Shown: positions 8,744 through 16,851 of the stretch, in pieces
Layout of the letters: each line of letters begins with the position of its first letter
How positions within the stretch are numbered: position 1 is the stretch's first letter
NCBI RefSeq assembly: GCF_002140915.1
Contig: NZ_NGKU01000001.1
Location: 2,616,130-2,674,664, forward strand
Direction: 5' to 3'
From: Candidatus Enterococcus testudinis
Lineage (GTDB): Bacteria > Bacillota > Bacilli > Lactobacillales > Enterococcaceae
Length of the DNA: 58,535 nucleotides
Notes under the pieces: generated by a model
Told to the model about the DNA's origin: nothing
The model's database searches: none
Seen by the model: the letters and a program-made list of their open reading frames with translations, nothing else
Translations under genes and position numbers: made by a program

Positions 8744-8777
8744 CTTCATTTAGTGATAACTGATACACCCTTTTAAT

Positions 8778-10898
8778 TTATCTCTGTTTAATCCGAATCC
8801 CTGCATCCATTTCTTCAACAACCAGTAATGAATCTGTTTGCAGTTCACAGAATATATCGTTCTGCGCTAAAGTAACTTTGATCGACTCGCCTAAATAAGA
8901 AAGTGTAAAAGATAGCGTCCCGATTTCTTTGGGCAAATGATTCGCCATCCGTAATCCTTGATCATAATACAGTCCAGCAAATCCATAAATCAAACTTAAC
9001 CAGCTACCACCCATATTCGCAGCATGAATACCATCCACCACATTTTTTTGCAAATCAGTGAGGTCCATCAACGCAGTATCCATAAAGTAGCGATAGGCTT
9101 TGCCTGTGTCACCGATTCGGCTCGCCATCACACTAAAAATCGAACGGGATAAAGAAGAATCGTGAGTAGTGACTTTTTCATAGTAGTCATAATCGCGTTT
9201 TAATTGAGCGAAACTAAAATCACCCGTGAACAACATCTCTGCCAGCACAGTATCTGCTTGCTTACACACTTGATGCTTATAGATGATCATTGGATGATAA
9301 TGCAACAAAAGTGGATAATTTTCGGCAGGTGTTTCTTCAAAAGGCCAGACAGCCTGATCTAAGAAACTATCATCTTGTTGGGTGATCTGCCGTTCTTCAT
9401 CAAATCCAAAATACATCGCATCAGCCGCAGCCAGCCACTTGTTGCGTTCCTCAGGATACATCCCATAACGCTCTGCTAGTTCAGCTGCATAATAAAAATT
9501 ATTTTGGACCATCTTGTTGGTATAAAAATTATTATTGACCAACGCGCTGTACTCATCCGGTCCCGTTACACCATGGACTCCAAAATAATCTTGTCCTTGT
9601 TTACGGGTATATGTGCCATAATTCAACCAAAACTTCGCCGTTTCAAATACCACATCTTTTCCGATGCCATCGATTAGTTCTTGATCGCCAGTGACACGTT
9701 CATATAATTGAAACCCATACACAATATCTGCGTTGATATGCAATTGCGCTGTTCCAGCTGGATAATATGCACTCGTCTCATTTCCATCAATTGTCCGCCA
9801 AGCAAACAATGCACCCGATTGTCCCAATTCTTTCGCTCTGGCATGGGCCTGTGGTAAGATATTGCCTCGATAACTCAACAATTGTTTCGCTACTTCTGGA
9901 TTGGTGTAAATAAAAAATGGCAGCAAATACATTTCCGTATCCCAGAAATAATGCCCTTCATAGCCCTCCCCTGTCAGCCCTTTTGCAGCAAAATTGGTCT
10001 TTCCGTCTCTGCCTGCTCCTTGATTTAAATGAAAGAGATTAAACCGTATGCCTTTTTGCAACTGCGCGTTGCCACTGATGTGAATATCACTTTTCTCCCA
10101 AAATGCTTGATAGCTTTCCTCTTGTTCTTTTACTAGAGTTGCGTAATCAACGCGTTGGTTTTGAAAAAAGTTGGCCTGATTGTCATCCACCAATGCCACT
10201 TGAAAAATTGATGCTATAGATGCGCCATCAGTAAGTTGATGGGGACCCAAATCCGCTCTCAGCGCAATCTGTTTGCCACTATGAGGGGCCGTCCAAATCT
10301 GATATTCCCCTCGCACTTCTTTTTCTAGCTGGTGATGTTTATTGGCAACTCGCGGATCATCTGTTTCAATAAGGCTGAAAGATTGATCTAAGGTATGACT
10401 CAATGCAACAGGATCCGAAAACGTACAGTGCGCAATGGTATAACGGCAGACATATAATTCTCGTCGTTTCATCGAAGCAAATGACGACAAAGATAAGTCA
10501 AATTGCTTATTTGAGGGAGTAATGACATGATATGTTTCCGTTAAAATCCCTGCCCCCATATCTAGATTCATTTCGGTTCTTTCCGTCTGCCACTCACTGT
10601 CCGAGGAGCATTCATGTCCAATGCGCAAAACAATACCTCGCAAATTAGGTAGCTTACAAATTGTTTGATGATTTTTCGCGTATCCATAAGCCCACTCTCC
10701 ATATTGGATTGGTTCGCTATCAAAAAATCCATTGACAAATACGCCTGGATTTCCATCATACAGCTGATTCACTTTCAATGGGTGTCCAGCACGCACACCA
10801 ATCTGTCCATTTCCTACTGCAAAAAGTGTTTCTAAATATTCCTGTGTTTGGTGTGGCAATTCTTCAACAGATAATTGAAACGACTGATTATCTACCAT
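8778..10898 (-). CDS. Glycoside hydrolase family 65 disaccharide phosphorylase
   Basis: 706 residues. GH65 enzymes mostly phosphorolyse alpha-glucosidic disaccharides (maltose, trehalose, kojibiose, nigerose) to beta-glucose 1-phosphate and a free sugar. The N-terminal beta-sandwich runs to about residue 270 and starts with the typical ETLFAVGNGQIGVRAGH. The (alpha/alpha)6 catalytic domain has HYFWDTEMYLLPF, the general acid in VTGPDEY (Glu449), and phosphate-site segments THDSSLS and GGSWLS; a small C-terminal beta-domain follows. It is somewhat shorter than the usual 750-780 residues. AAAGGAGG precedes the ATG. No signal peptide, so cytoplasmic. Substrate specificity cannot be read. It lies downstream of the alpha-mannoside genes but past a probable terminator, so it may be a separate unit. 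Confidence 0.9.
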   Translation of the reverse strand: MVDNQSFQLSVEELPHQTQEYLETLFAVGNGQIGVRAGHPLKVNQLYDGNPGVFVNGFFDSEPIQYGEWAYGYAKNHQTICKLPNLRGIVLRIGHECSSDSEWQTERTEMNLDMGAGILTETYHVITPSNKQFDLSLSSFASMKRRELYVCRYTIAHCTFSDPVALSHTLDQSFSLIETDDPRVANKHHQLEKEVRGEYQIWTAPHSGKQIALRADLGPHQLTDGASIASIFQVALVDDNQANFFQNQRVDYATLVKEQEESYQAFWEKSDIHISGNAQLQKGIRFNLFHLNQGAGRDGKTNFAAKGLTGEGYEGHYFWDTEMYLLPFFIYTNPEVAKQLLSYRGNILPQAHARAKELGQSGALFAWRTIDGNETSAYYPAGTAQLHINADIVYGFQLYERVTGDQELIDGIGKDVVFETAKFWLNYGTYTRKQGQDYFGVHGVTGPDEYSALVNNNFYTNKMVQNNFYYAAELAERYGMYPEERNKWLAAADAMYFGFDEERQITQQDDSFLDQAVWPFEETPAENYPLLLHYHPMIIYKHQVCKQADTVLAEMLFTGDFSFAQLKRDYDYYEKVTTHDSSLSRSIFSVMASRIGDTGKAYRYFMDTALMDLTDLQKNVVDGIHAANMGGSWLSLIYGFAGLYYDQGLRMANHLPKEIGTLSFTLSYLGESIKVTLAQNDIFCELQTDSLLVVEEMDAGIRIKQR

Positions 10899-11065
10899 AT
10901 AAATTCCTCCTTTATGATATTTACCTAGCCTGTCGTGTTACTTATTTATTCTCTATCCTACACGACTCAATCATGAATGCAAGCCGGATCACTTGCAGGG
11001 AATATCAGTGACTAATCAAAAGAAACAACTTTTTACCTAAACAGACATTTGGTTTCTTTATCAAA

Positions 11066-11105
11066 GTAAAAAACTATTATCAAACCGATTGAGGGATGAC
11101 AATAG
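11066..11105 (-). terminator. Probable terminator downstream of the GH125 gene
   Basis: On the minus strand ACTATT-G-TCA pairs with TGA-T-AATAGT across a 14-base loop, followed by TTTTTT. It lies about 90 bases past the GH125 stop. The rest of the 296-base gap 10899-11194 holds no gene I can see. Confidence 0.65.
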
Positions 11106-11194
11106 TCTTTTGATTATTCATGTAGCTTTCTTCCTAATTGATGTGTAACAAAGAAATGGTTAAATCATTTTTATCAGTGATTTCCTACTCCTTA

Positions 11195-12484
11195 TTACTT
11201 CTTCACGCGAATATCAAAATAATCCATGACTAATTCACAAAACATCATATTTGCCCATGAAAACCATTCTCGAGTATAGTCATTTGGATCATCGACATTG
11301 ATTCCTTCATGCATTAAATGTGAGCCTGCATCTATTGCCACAAGCTGATCTAAAATACGTGCTTTTTTTTCCTTGTCTGTCGTGGTCAAACCAGTCATTG
11401 CCATCGCAATTGGCCATACGAAGTTTTCTGGTGTATGTGAAGATCCAATACCACTGGCATACATACCTTCATAAAAGTATGGATTCTCTTTACTCAATAC
11501 TGTTTTTCGTGTTGATTGATAGATAGGATCTTCACATGTTCCATAGCCTAGATAGGGAGCCGAAATCAGATTAGGGACATTGCTATCATCCATGACCGTT
11601 GCATGTCCATTTCCATCCACTTCATAAGCGTAGATAATGTCACCCGCTTGATTCTTTGTCCGCCCATATCTATCGATTCCTTCTTGAATCTCTTTTCGCA
11701 ACTGTTGAGCTTGTATAACGATTTGATCGTCCGGTGATATTTCAGAAAAAATAAACTGGATATAATCAAGAACAACTACCGCAAACATATTCGAAGGTAC
11801 CAAGTAACCATACATACATGCATCATCGCTTGGTCGAAATCCCGACCACGTCATTCCTGTTTTTGAAACCGGTGTACCTTTACCATCAAAAGGCAACGTG
11901 TCTTCTTGTCGATCAGTATGTCTAATAAATGAATACGGTGAATGCTCGTGGTCTTGCTCCACTTGAAAAACGTCGATTGCTTTTTTGACGCCTTGTTTAA
12001 ATGACTCATCAAAGTGATCTACTCGTCCCGTATTTTTATAGAGCAAATAGGCCAACTGAATTGGATAACATAAGGAATCTATTTCATATTTTCGTTCCCA
12101 GATCCAACCACTCATCTCAGTCTCATCATCTTGATGCCCTGCACTATTTTCCGATTCATTGAACGCATTCGCATATGGATCAATACATACATATTGAAAT
12201 TGCTTTTTGACCAAACCAGCAATCATATCTGATAGTTCTTGATCTTCACTTGCAAGGCATAAATAAGGTCTTACTTGTGCTGTTGAATCCCTTAGCCACA
12301 TTGCAGGTATATCACCAGTCAACACAAAAGTTGTGCCATCTGAATGCTGCTTTACCGTTGTTAATACAGTATTCGCAAACGCCGCATTGAAATTTACGGC
12401 CCATTTAGAATGGGTGTCGCCACAAAGATCTGTAATTCTGTCCATAAACGATTGGATCACTGGGGGGATTTCCTTATATACCAT
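11195..12484 (-). CDS. GH125 exo-alpha-1,6-mannosidase
   Basis: 429 residues from ATG 12484 (MVYKEIPPVIQSF), chosen because AGGTG lies 7 bases upstream; the frame extends 9 codons further to 12511 without a good site. The family is recognised from GDIPAMWLRDSTAQVRPY, YEIDSLCYPIQLAY, SGFRPSDDACMYGY, DDSNVPNLISAPYLG and SSHTPENFVWPIA, all typical of GH125 (formerly DUF1237). GH125 enzymes are inverting, metal-independent exo-alpha-1,6-mannosidases acting on N-glycans or yeast mannan backbones. There is no signal peptide, so it should act in the cytoplasm on imported oligosaccharides. Its neighbours are GH76 and a CUT1 importer, which agree. Confidence 0.93.
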   Translation of the reverse strand: MVYKEIPPVIQSFMDRITDLCGDTHSKWAVNFNAAFANTVLTTVKQHSDGTTFVLTGDIPAMWLRDSTAQVRPYLCLASEDQELSDMIAGLVKKQFQYVCIDPYANAFNESENSAGHQDDETEMSGWIWERKYEIDSLCYPIQLAYLLYKNTGRVDHFDESFKQGVKKAIDVFQVEQDHEHSPYSFIRHTDRQEDTLPFDGKGTPVSKTGMTWSGFRPSDDACMYGYLVPSNMFAVVVLDYIQFIFSEISPDDQIVIQAQQLRKEIQEGIDRYGRTKNQAGDIIYAYEVDGNGHATVMDDSNVPNLISAPYLGYGTCEDPIYQSTRKTVLSKENPYFYEGMYASGIGSSHTPENFVWPIAMAMTGLTTTDKEKKARILDQLVAIDAGSHLMHEGINVDDPNDYTREWFSWANMMFCELVMDYFDIRVKK

Positions 12485-12542
12485 TTGTTTCACCTCATAC
12501 AAAATATTCATTTTTAGATTATGCTCTTAATCACATTTGCAT

Positions 12543-12585
12543 AATCGATAGTGATTATCTGCAAAAACTATTATCACTATCGATT
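12543..12585. repeat. 13-bp perfect inverted repeat between GH76 and GH125
   Basis: AATCGATAGTGAT (12543-12555) and its complement ATCACTATCGATT (12573-12585) are separated by 17 bases. It is not followed by a T-run on the minus strand, so it is a poor terminator. It could be an mRNA-stabilising hairpin between two cistrons, or an operator. Confidence 0.7.
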
Positions 12586-12603
12586 AATCAATTGTGAAAA
12601 ATA

Positions 12604-13656
12604 CTATGGTTCCTCAATTGTTGCAGCGCTCTCTAATGCCATCACACCTGATAATTGATCTGATAAGAAAATGCTCTCAGGTAATTGTTCTACGCGCCAA
12701 TCACGATAACACAAAAGATATTTTTCTTTCTGACTATGTTCTATAAGAATTTCACAGCTGGAAAGAATAAACTCTTTGATAAAATTGGAATCAAGGCCAA
12801 CCTTTTGCGTTTCTTTGGCTAATAAGTTCAAATATCGATATTCTATTCCTTTAAACAGACCGATATCTCCACCGTCACCTTGATCATCAAAGACACCATT
12901 TTTCGCAATCACTTCAATAGATGTTTTTGCACATTCTAAAGCATCTTTCAAATACTGCACATCCTTTGAGATATGATAAAACTCAATTAACGCACCGATA
13001 TATACCCCTTGGTTATACGTGAATTGCCATTGCGTATCCACTTTTCCATCGCCATTTCTATTGATTCCATCTTCGGCAAATTGTGTCTGTGGATTGATCA
13101 GATATTTCCTCATCCAAGCTAAAGTTTTTTCACTTGTTGTTAAATAGCGGGCATCACTTTCAATTTGATACAATCTCAAAGCCAAAATCATGATAGGTGC
13201 GTTGACTGGTGTATTCTTATAATCAAGTTGCGTGCGTTTCCACGCGAATCCGCCATCCATATGATCATTCCAAGCGGTATCAAAAATATCTATACATACC
13301 TCTCTGGCATCATCTAAATATCCAACTTTCTTTGTAATATTAAACAGGCGCAATCCAGCCAATGCGTTCCAAAGCATGTCATCATAATATTCATGCAGCA
13401 ACGTATTTTTATTTCTAGCTTTATTGTAATGATACGTAGCTTCTGCTTGTTCTAAATAACGTGTATCATTCGTGCGCAGATACGCATCGATTCTTACATC
13501 TACAAGATGTGCTATCCACCAATAATTGAATACCTCGTTTTCTTCTTCGTTGCTTAAAGGATACACGTTGTTCACATATTGGACAGGATCTTTTGATTTG
13601 TAAAAATAATCGGTGCTACTTTGTGCCAGTTCTGCATATTCATTATAATCGGTCAT
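12604..13656 (-). CDS. GH76 family protein (endo-alpha-1,6-mannanase-like), intracellular
   Basis: 350 residues with the GH76 (alpha/alpha)6 pattern. The paired catalytic aspartates sit in LHEYYDDMLWNALAGLRL near residue 92; other marks are NYWWIAHLVDVRIDAY, DGGFAWKR, NTPVNAPIMILALRLY and FTYNQGVYIGALIEFY. GH76 enzymes hydrolyse or transglycosylate alpha-1,6-mannan. There is no signal peptide, so the substrate must be imported. The ATG shares a base with the stop of the ABC binding-protein gene (TAATG), indicating tight coupling. With GH125 downstream, an endo-then-exo cytoplasmic breakdown of alpha-1,6-mannooligosaccharides is likely. Some GH76 members have other activities, so the exact product is an inference. 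Confidence 0.88.
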   Translation of the reverse strand: MTDYNEYAELAQSSTDYFYKSKDPVQYVNNVYPLSNEEENEVFNYWWIAHLVDVRIDAYLRTNDTRYLEQAEATYHYNKARNKNTLLHEYYDDMLWNALAGLRLFNITKKVGYLDDAREVCIDIFDTAWNDHMDGGFAWKRTQLDYKNTPVNAPIMILALRLYQIESDARYLTTSEKTLAWMRKYLINPQTQFAEDGINRNGDGKVDTQWQFTYNQGVYIGALIEFYHISKDVQYLKDALECAKTSIEVIAKNGVFDDQGDGGDIGLFKGIEYRYLNLLAKETQKVGLDSNFIKEFILSSCEILIEHSQKEKYLLCYRDWRVEQLPESIFLSDQLSGVMALESAATIEEP

Positions 13657-14903
13657 TATTCGGCCCCTTCTTCGAGGATTTTATTTCCTTGTGTTTGCGC
13701 GGTTTCTAAAGCTTTTTCTGGTGTCGTCTTACCAGCCATCACATTTTCAAGTTGTGGAATCAAAGCCAAACTTTCCACATCAGAATAACCAGGTACAGTA
13801 GGTCGAATTTTTGCGAACTCCATCGTTTCTACAAACGCTTTATATTGATCATTCTCTGTGAAATAAGGATCTTGGGCTGCTTCCATATTGGCCGGCAACC
13901 ACGTCGATATTTTTGCAAATTCTATTCCAACATCTGGATTCGTTGTCCACCATTTAATGAAATCCCATGCCGCATCTTGATTTTTGGCAGTTTTAGGAAT
14001 AACTAAACCAAATCCACCTGTCAATGCTCCCTTATCTCCATTTGGACCTGTAACTGGAGGTACGATACCATACTCTAAACCGTCAACTTTATCATAGTCG
14101 GACAGTGCCCATGGACCGTTATACATCATCGCCACTTTCCCGGCAGCAAATGCATCGGATCCATCATTAAATCCTTGTTGATAGACCTTTGATTCATTCA
14201 TTAATTGATCCCAGAAATTCAGCACTTCCAGACCTTGTTCGGAGTTAAATGCCGTTTCTGTATAATCGTCATTTAACATACTGCCTCCTGCTTGTTGGAT
14301 CCACATGTTGAATAAACCAACATCATCCATTGAGAAACCTGCTTGAACTAGTTTATTCCCTTCCCATTTAGTAGTCTTTTCAGCTACATCGATGAGCTCA
14401 TCCCATGTTGTAGGCGGTTCAACCCCCGCCTCATCAAGAAGTGTTTTATTGTAAAAAAGCGAGCGATTATCAACCAGCAATGGAATCCCGTACTGCTTAC
14501 CCTCGTATTGCATTTCTTTGACCGTTTCCTCATAAAAGGTACTCATATCGATATCGTCTTGGCTGATCAACTCATCCAAATCTAACAATGCATCTTTTTG
14601 TGCATACATGGATGTATTGACCCGATCCCATAAAATCACATCTGGTATCTCACCGCCTGCCATACCTGTCAAAAGTTTCTCTTCGACATTATCTTGTACT
14701 TTATAAGTCACTTTGTAATGATCTTGGCTCTCATTATATTGTCCTATCAATTCATTCAACTGCGCAACTTGGTCACCACTCCAAGAACCCCAAAAAGTGA
14801 TGTTTTTAGCGCCGCTATCATCCGTATTGTCACTTCCACCGCCACAAGCACTTAATAATACTGCTGCGCCGACCATTATCAATCCTTTTACTACTTTTTT
14901 CAT
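13656..14903 (-). CDS. CUT1 ABC importer, sugar-binding lipoprotein
   Basis: 416 residues from ATG 14903, chosen because GGAGTG lies 6 bases upstream; a longer in-frame start at 14972 lacks one and would bury the signal. The lipoprotein signal is MKKVVKGLIMVGAAVLLSAC with Cys20 as the lipidated residue, followed by a Gly/Ser/Asp linker. The family 1 extracellular solute-binding fold follows (ITFWGSWSG, GIPLLVDNRSLFYNK, AAGKVAMMYNGPWAL). It captures an oligosaccharide at the membrane and passes it to the two permeases encoded upstream. No ATPase is encoded here, so a shared MsmK-type ATPase elsewhere is expected. The adjacent GH76 and GH125 genes point to alpha-mannosides. Confidence 0.93.
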   Translation of the reverse strand: MKKVVKGLIMVGAAVLLSACGGGSDNTDDSGAKNITFWGSWSGDQVAQLNELIGQYNESQDHYKVTYKVQDNVEEKLLTGMAGGEIPDVILWDRVNTSMYAQKDALLDLDELISQDDIDMSTFYEETVKEMQYEGKQYGIPLLVDNRSLFYNKTLLDEAGVEPPTTWDELIDVAEKTTKWEGNKLVQAGFSMDDVGLFNMWIQQAGGSMLNDDYTETAFNSEQGLEVLNFWDQLMNESKVYQQGFNDGSDAFAAGKVAMMYNGPWALSDYDKVDGLEYGIVPPVTGPNGDKGALTGGFGLVIPKTAKNQDAAWDFIKWWTTNPDVGIEFAKISTWLPANMEAAQDPYFTENDQYKAFVETMEFAKIRPTVPGYSDVESLALIPQLENVMAGKTTPEKALETAQTQGNKILEEGAE

Positions 14904-14922
14904 TTTTTTCACTCCTTTTTTT

Positions 14923-15789
14923 TTATTTGATACTGGCATCTGCCATGCTCTGAACATAATTTCGTTGGGCAAAGATAAATAAAATCAATACGGGTAAGGT
15001 TGCCATGATCGTTCCTGCCATTAACGGCCCATAATTTGTATTGTAATTGTATTGAAATGCTGCCAACCCAACTTGAACCGTTTTCATTTCATCAGAGTTC
15101 AATACGATCATCGGCCACATAAAAGCATTCCACCCCGCTTGAAAAGTCATGATTCCCAGTGTTGTCAAAGAAGGCTTCGCTAATGGAAAGTAGACGCGCC
15201 AGAATATAGCAAATTCACTCGCTCCGTCAATTCGCGCACTTTCACCTAATTCTGAAGGTAACTGTTCAAAAAATTGCTTCATAAAGAAAATTGAGAACGC
15301 CCCTGCAGCACCTGGTAATAGAATAGCCCAATAGGAATTGATCAGTCCTAATCCGCCAGCACCCATTAAATCATTGCCACCCGCCAAAGGAAAACTTCGT
15401 AAAACAATAAAAGTGGGTATCATCGTCACAATTCCGGGAATCATCATAGAAGCTAAGAATATCAAGAAGATTGTCTTTTTCCCTTTGAATTTGAGTTGTC
15501 CAAAAGAATAGCCAGCCAAAGAACCGAAAAATAAGTTGGTAAGTACGCCTCCAATAGCTAAGATCAATGAATTTTTTAAATAATTTAAAAAAGGCATCGT
15601 GGCGAACACCTCTCGATAGTGATCAAGTGTAAATTCTTTGGGAATCACATTCATTGCACCACTTAATATTTCACTATTCGATTTCAATGATGTGGATACT
15701 GTCCAAACAAATGGAAATACAGTAGTCATACTAATCAAAATAACCATCACATACCACATGATTCCTCGTATACGTTTCGTTTTAGCCAT
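14923..15789 (-). CDS. CUT1 ABC sugar permease, MalG-type
   Basis: 288 residues with about six membrane segments and the ATPase-contact loop in the EAA motif region (ELGESARIDGASEFAIFWRVYFPLAKP). The C-terminus ends QRNYVQSMADASIK, in the position where these proteins normally have the VqGlt.GavKG ending. AAGGAGG precedes the ATG at 15789. It is the second permease of the mannoside importer, 11 bases after the first permease gene and followed by the binding-protein gene. Confidence 0.92.
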   Translation of the reverse strand: MAKTKRIRGIMWYVMVILISMTTVFPFVWTVSTSLKSNSEILSGAMNVIPKEFTLDHYREVFATMPFLNYLKNSLILAIGGVLTNLFFGSLAGYSFGQLKFKGKKTIFLIFLASMMIPGIVTMIPTFIVLRSFPLAGGNDLMGAGGLGLINSYWAILLPGAAGAFSIFFMKQFFEQLPSELGESARIDGASEFAIFWRVYFPLAKPSLTTLGIMTFQAGWNAFMWPMIVLNSDEMKTVQVGLAAFQYNYNTNYGPLMAGTIMATLPVLILFIFAQRNYVQSMADASIK

Positions 15790-15800
15790 GGTGCACCTCC

Positions 15801-16688
15801 TTAATTGATTTCTTTATTGGTTATCCGCATATTAATCAATGAAAAAACAAATATAATCATAAATAATATAAATGAAAGTGCCGAAGCATAACCCATTTCT
15901 AAACCACCAAAGCCTTTATTATAAATATAGTAAACGAGTGTTATGGTTGAATTCCCTGGTCCTCCTTTCGTCAACATATAAGCTTGATCAAATACTTGAA
16001 ATGCGCCAATTACCAATTGCGTGCTAACTAAGAAGGTTGTTTTTGATAGTTGAGGCCAAGTGATTCCTTTAAATTTCTGCCATCCATTGGCCCCTTCGAT
16101 ATCTGCAGCTTCATAAAGAGCAGGATTGATTCCTTGAAGACCAGCCAAAAAGATCATCATATTGCCCCCAAAACTCATCCACACACTCATGATCACGATG
16201 GCAGTCATCGCCCAATTGGAACTGTAAAGCCATGCCGGTCCGTTAATACCTATCAGACCTAGCAATTGATTCAACAACCCATATTGAGGATTCAATAACC
16301 AATACCAAATTGTTGCGGTAGCAACTGAGGAACATAATACGGGAAAATAAAAAAATACTCTAAACATACTGGATGTCCGTACTTTTCGATTGAGCAACAT
16401 AGCTGCTATCAGAGACACAATGAGTCCTAACGGGACATATAATAGTGTATACACAGCAGTATTTCTAAGTGATATAAAGAAGAATTCATCTTGAAAAATT
16501 CTGGTAAAATTTGAAAATCCAACCCAATTTGCTTTTTCTATAATGTTATAATCCGTAAAACTATAGTACAGCGCCATAATAATTGGGATAATCACAAAAA
16601 CGACTAGCAGAATGACAGGAAATAAAATAAACAGATACGCGATATTTTGCTGCTCGTTAATTCCTTTTTTCTTCTTCGATAATTCCAT
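15801..16688 (-). CDS. CUT1 ABC sugar permease, MalF-type
   Basis: 295 residues with six membrane segments and the EAA loop (LYEAADIEGANGWQKFKGITWPQLS). First gene of the importer operon, with GGAGG 7 bases before its ATG. The upstream region is interrupted after about 40 bases by the sequencing adapter at 16729-16766, so the real promoter may be incomplete or displaced in this assembly. Confidence 0.92.
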   Translation of the reverse strand: MELSKKKKGINEQQNIAYLFILFPVILLVVFVIIPIIMALYYSFTDYNIIEKANWVGFSNFTRIFQDEFFFISLRNTAVYTLLYVPLGLIVSLIAAMLLNRKVRTSSMFRVFFYFPVLCSSVATATIWYWLLNPQYGLLNQLLGLIGINGPAWLYSSNWAMTAIVIMSVWMSFGGNMMIFLAGLQGINPALYEAADIEGANGWQKFKGITWPQLSKTTFLVSTQLVIGAFQVFDQAYMLTKGGPGNSTITLVYYIYNKGFGGLEMGYASALSFILFMIIFVFSLINMRITNKEIN

Positions 16689-16712
16689 TATCCGACCTCC
16701 TTCAATAAACCA

Positions 16713-16726
16713 TTAATACATATTAA
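16713..16726. promoter_or_regulatory. AT-rich inverted repeat upstream of the mannoside importer, left of the adapter
   Basis: TTAATA-CA-TATTAA. A related palindrome lies at 16798-16811 on the other side of the adapter. Both could be operators for the divergent GntR/LacI-type regulator; this is inference. Confidence 0.35.
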
Positions 16727-16728
16727 AC

Positions 16729-16766
16729 CTGTCTCTTATACACATCTAGATGTGTATAAGAGACAG
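16729..16766. other. Nextera mate-pair junction adapter (two Tn5 mosaic ends); assembly artefact
   Basis: CTGTCTCTTATACACATCT (16729-16747) is exactly the 19-base hyperactive Tn5 mosaic end, and AGATGTGTATAAGAGACAG (16748-16766) is its reverse complement directly abutting. This 38-base arrangement is the circularisation junction of Nextera mate-pair libraries and is not expected in a natural genome. No transposase or IS50 sequence is nearby. Sequence to the left and right may come from points kilobases apart in the real chromosome. Confidence 0.95.
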
Positions 16767-16797
16767 ATATTTAGTCGTTTTATACTTGCAATTATTA

Positions 16798-16811
16798 TTA
16801 AATATATTTAA
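16798..16811. promoter_or_regulatory. Perfect AT-rich palindrome upstream of the GntR/LacI-type regulator
   Basis: TTAAATATATTTAA is a perfect palindrome about 40 bases before the regulator start. It may be an autoregulatory operator, but in AT-rich DNA such a palindrome could also arise by chance. Confidence 0.35.
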
Positions 16812-16851
16812 TATATAATTAAAGATTCTAAGTAAGAAAAGAGGGATATGA

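Noticed and set aside
16729-16766. A natural transposon end or Tn5 insertion
   Set aside because: The two mosaic ends touch each other with no element between them and no transposase nearby; the match is to the engineered hyperactive mosaic end, so a library adapter explains it fully.
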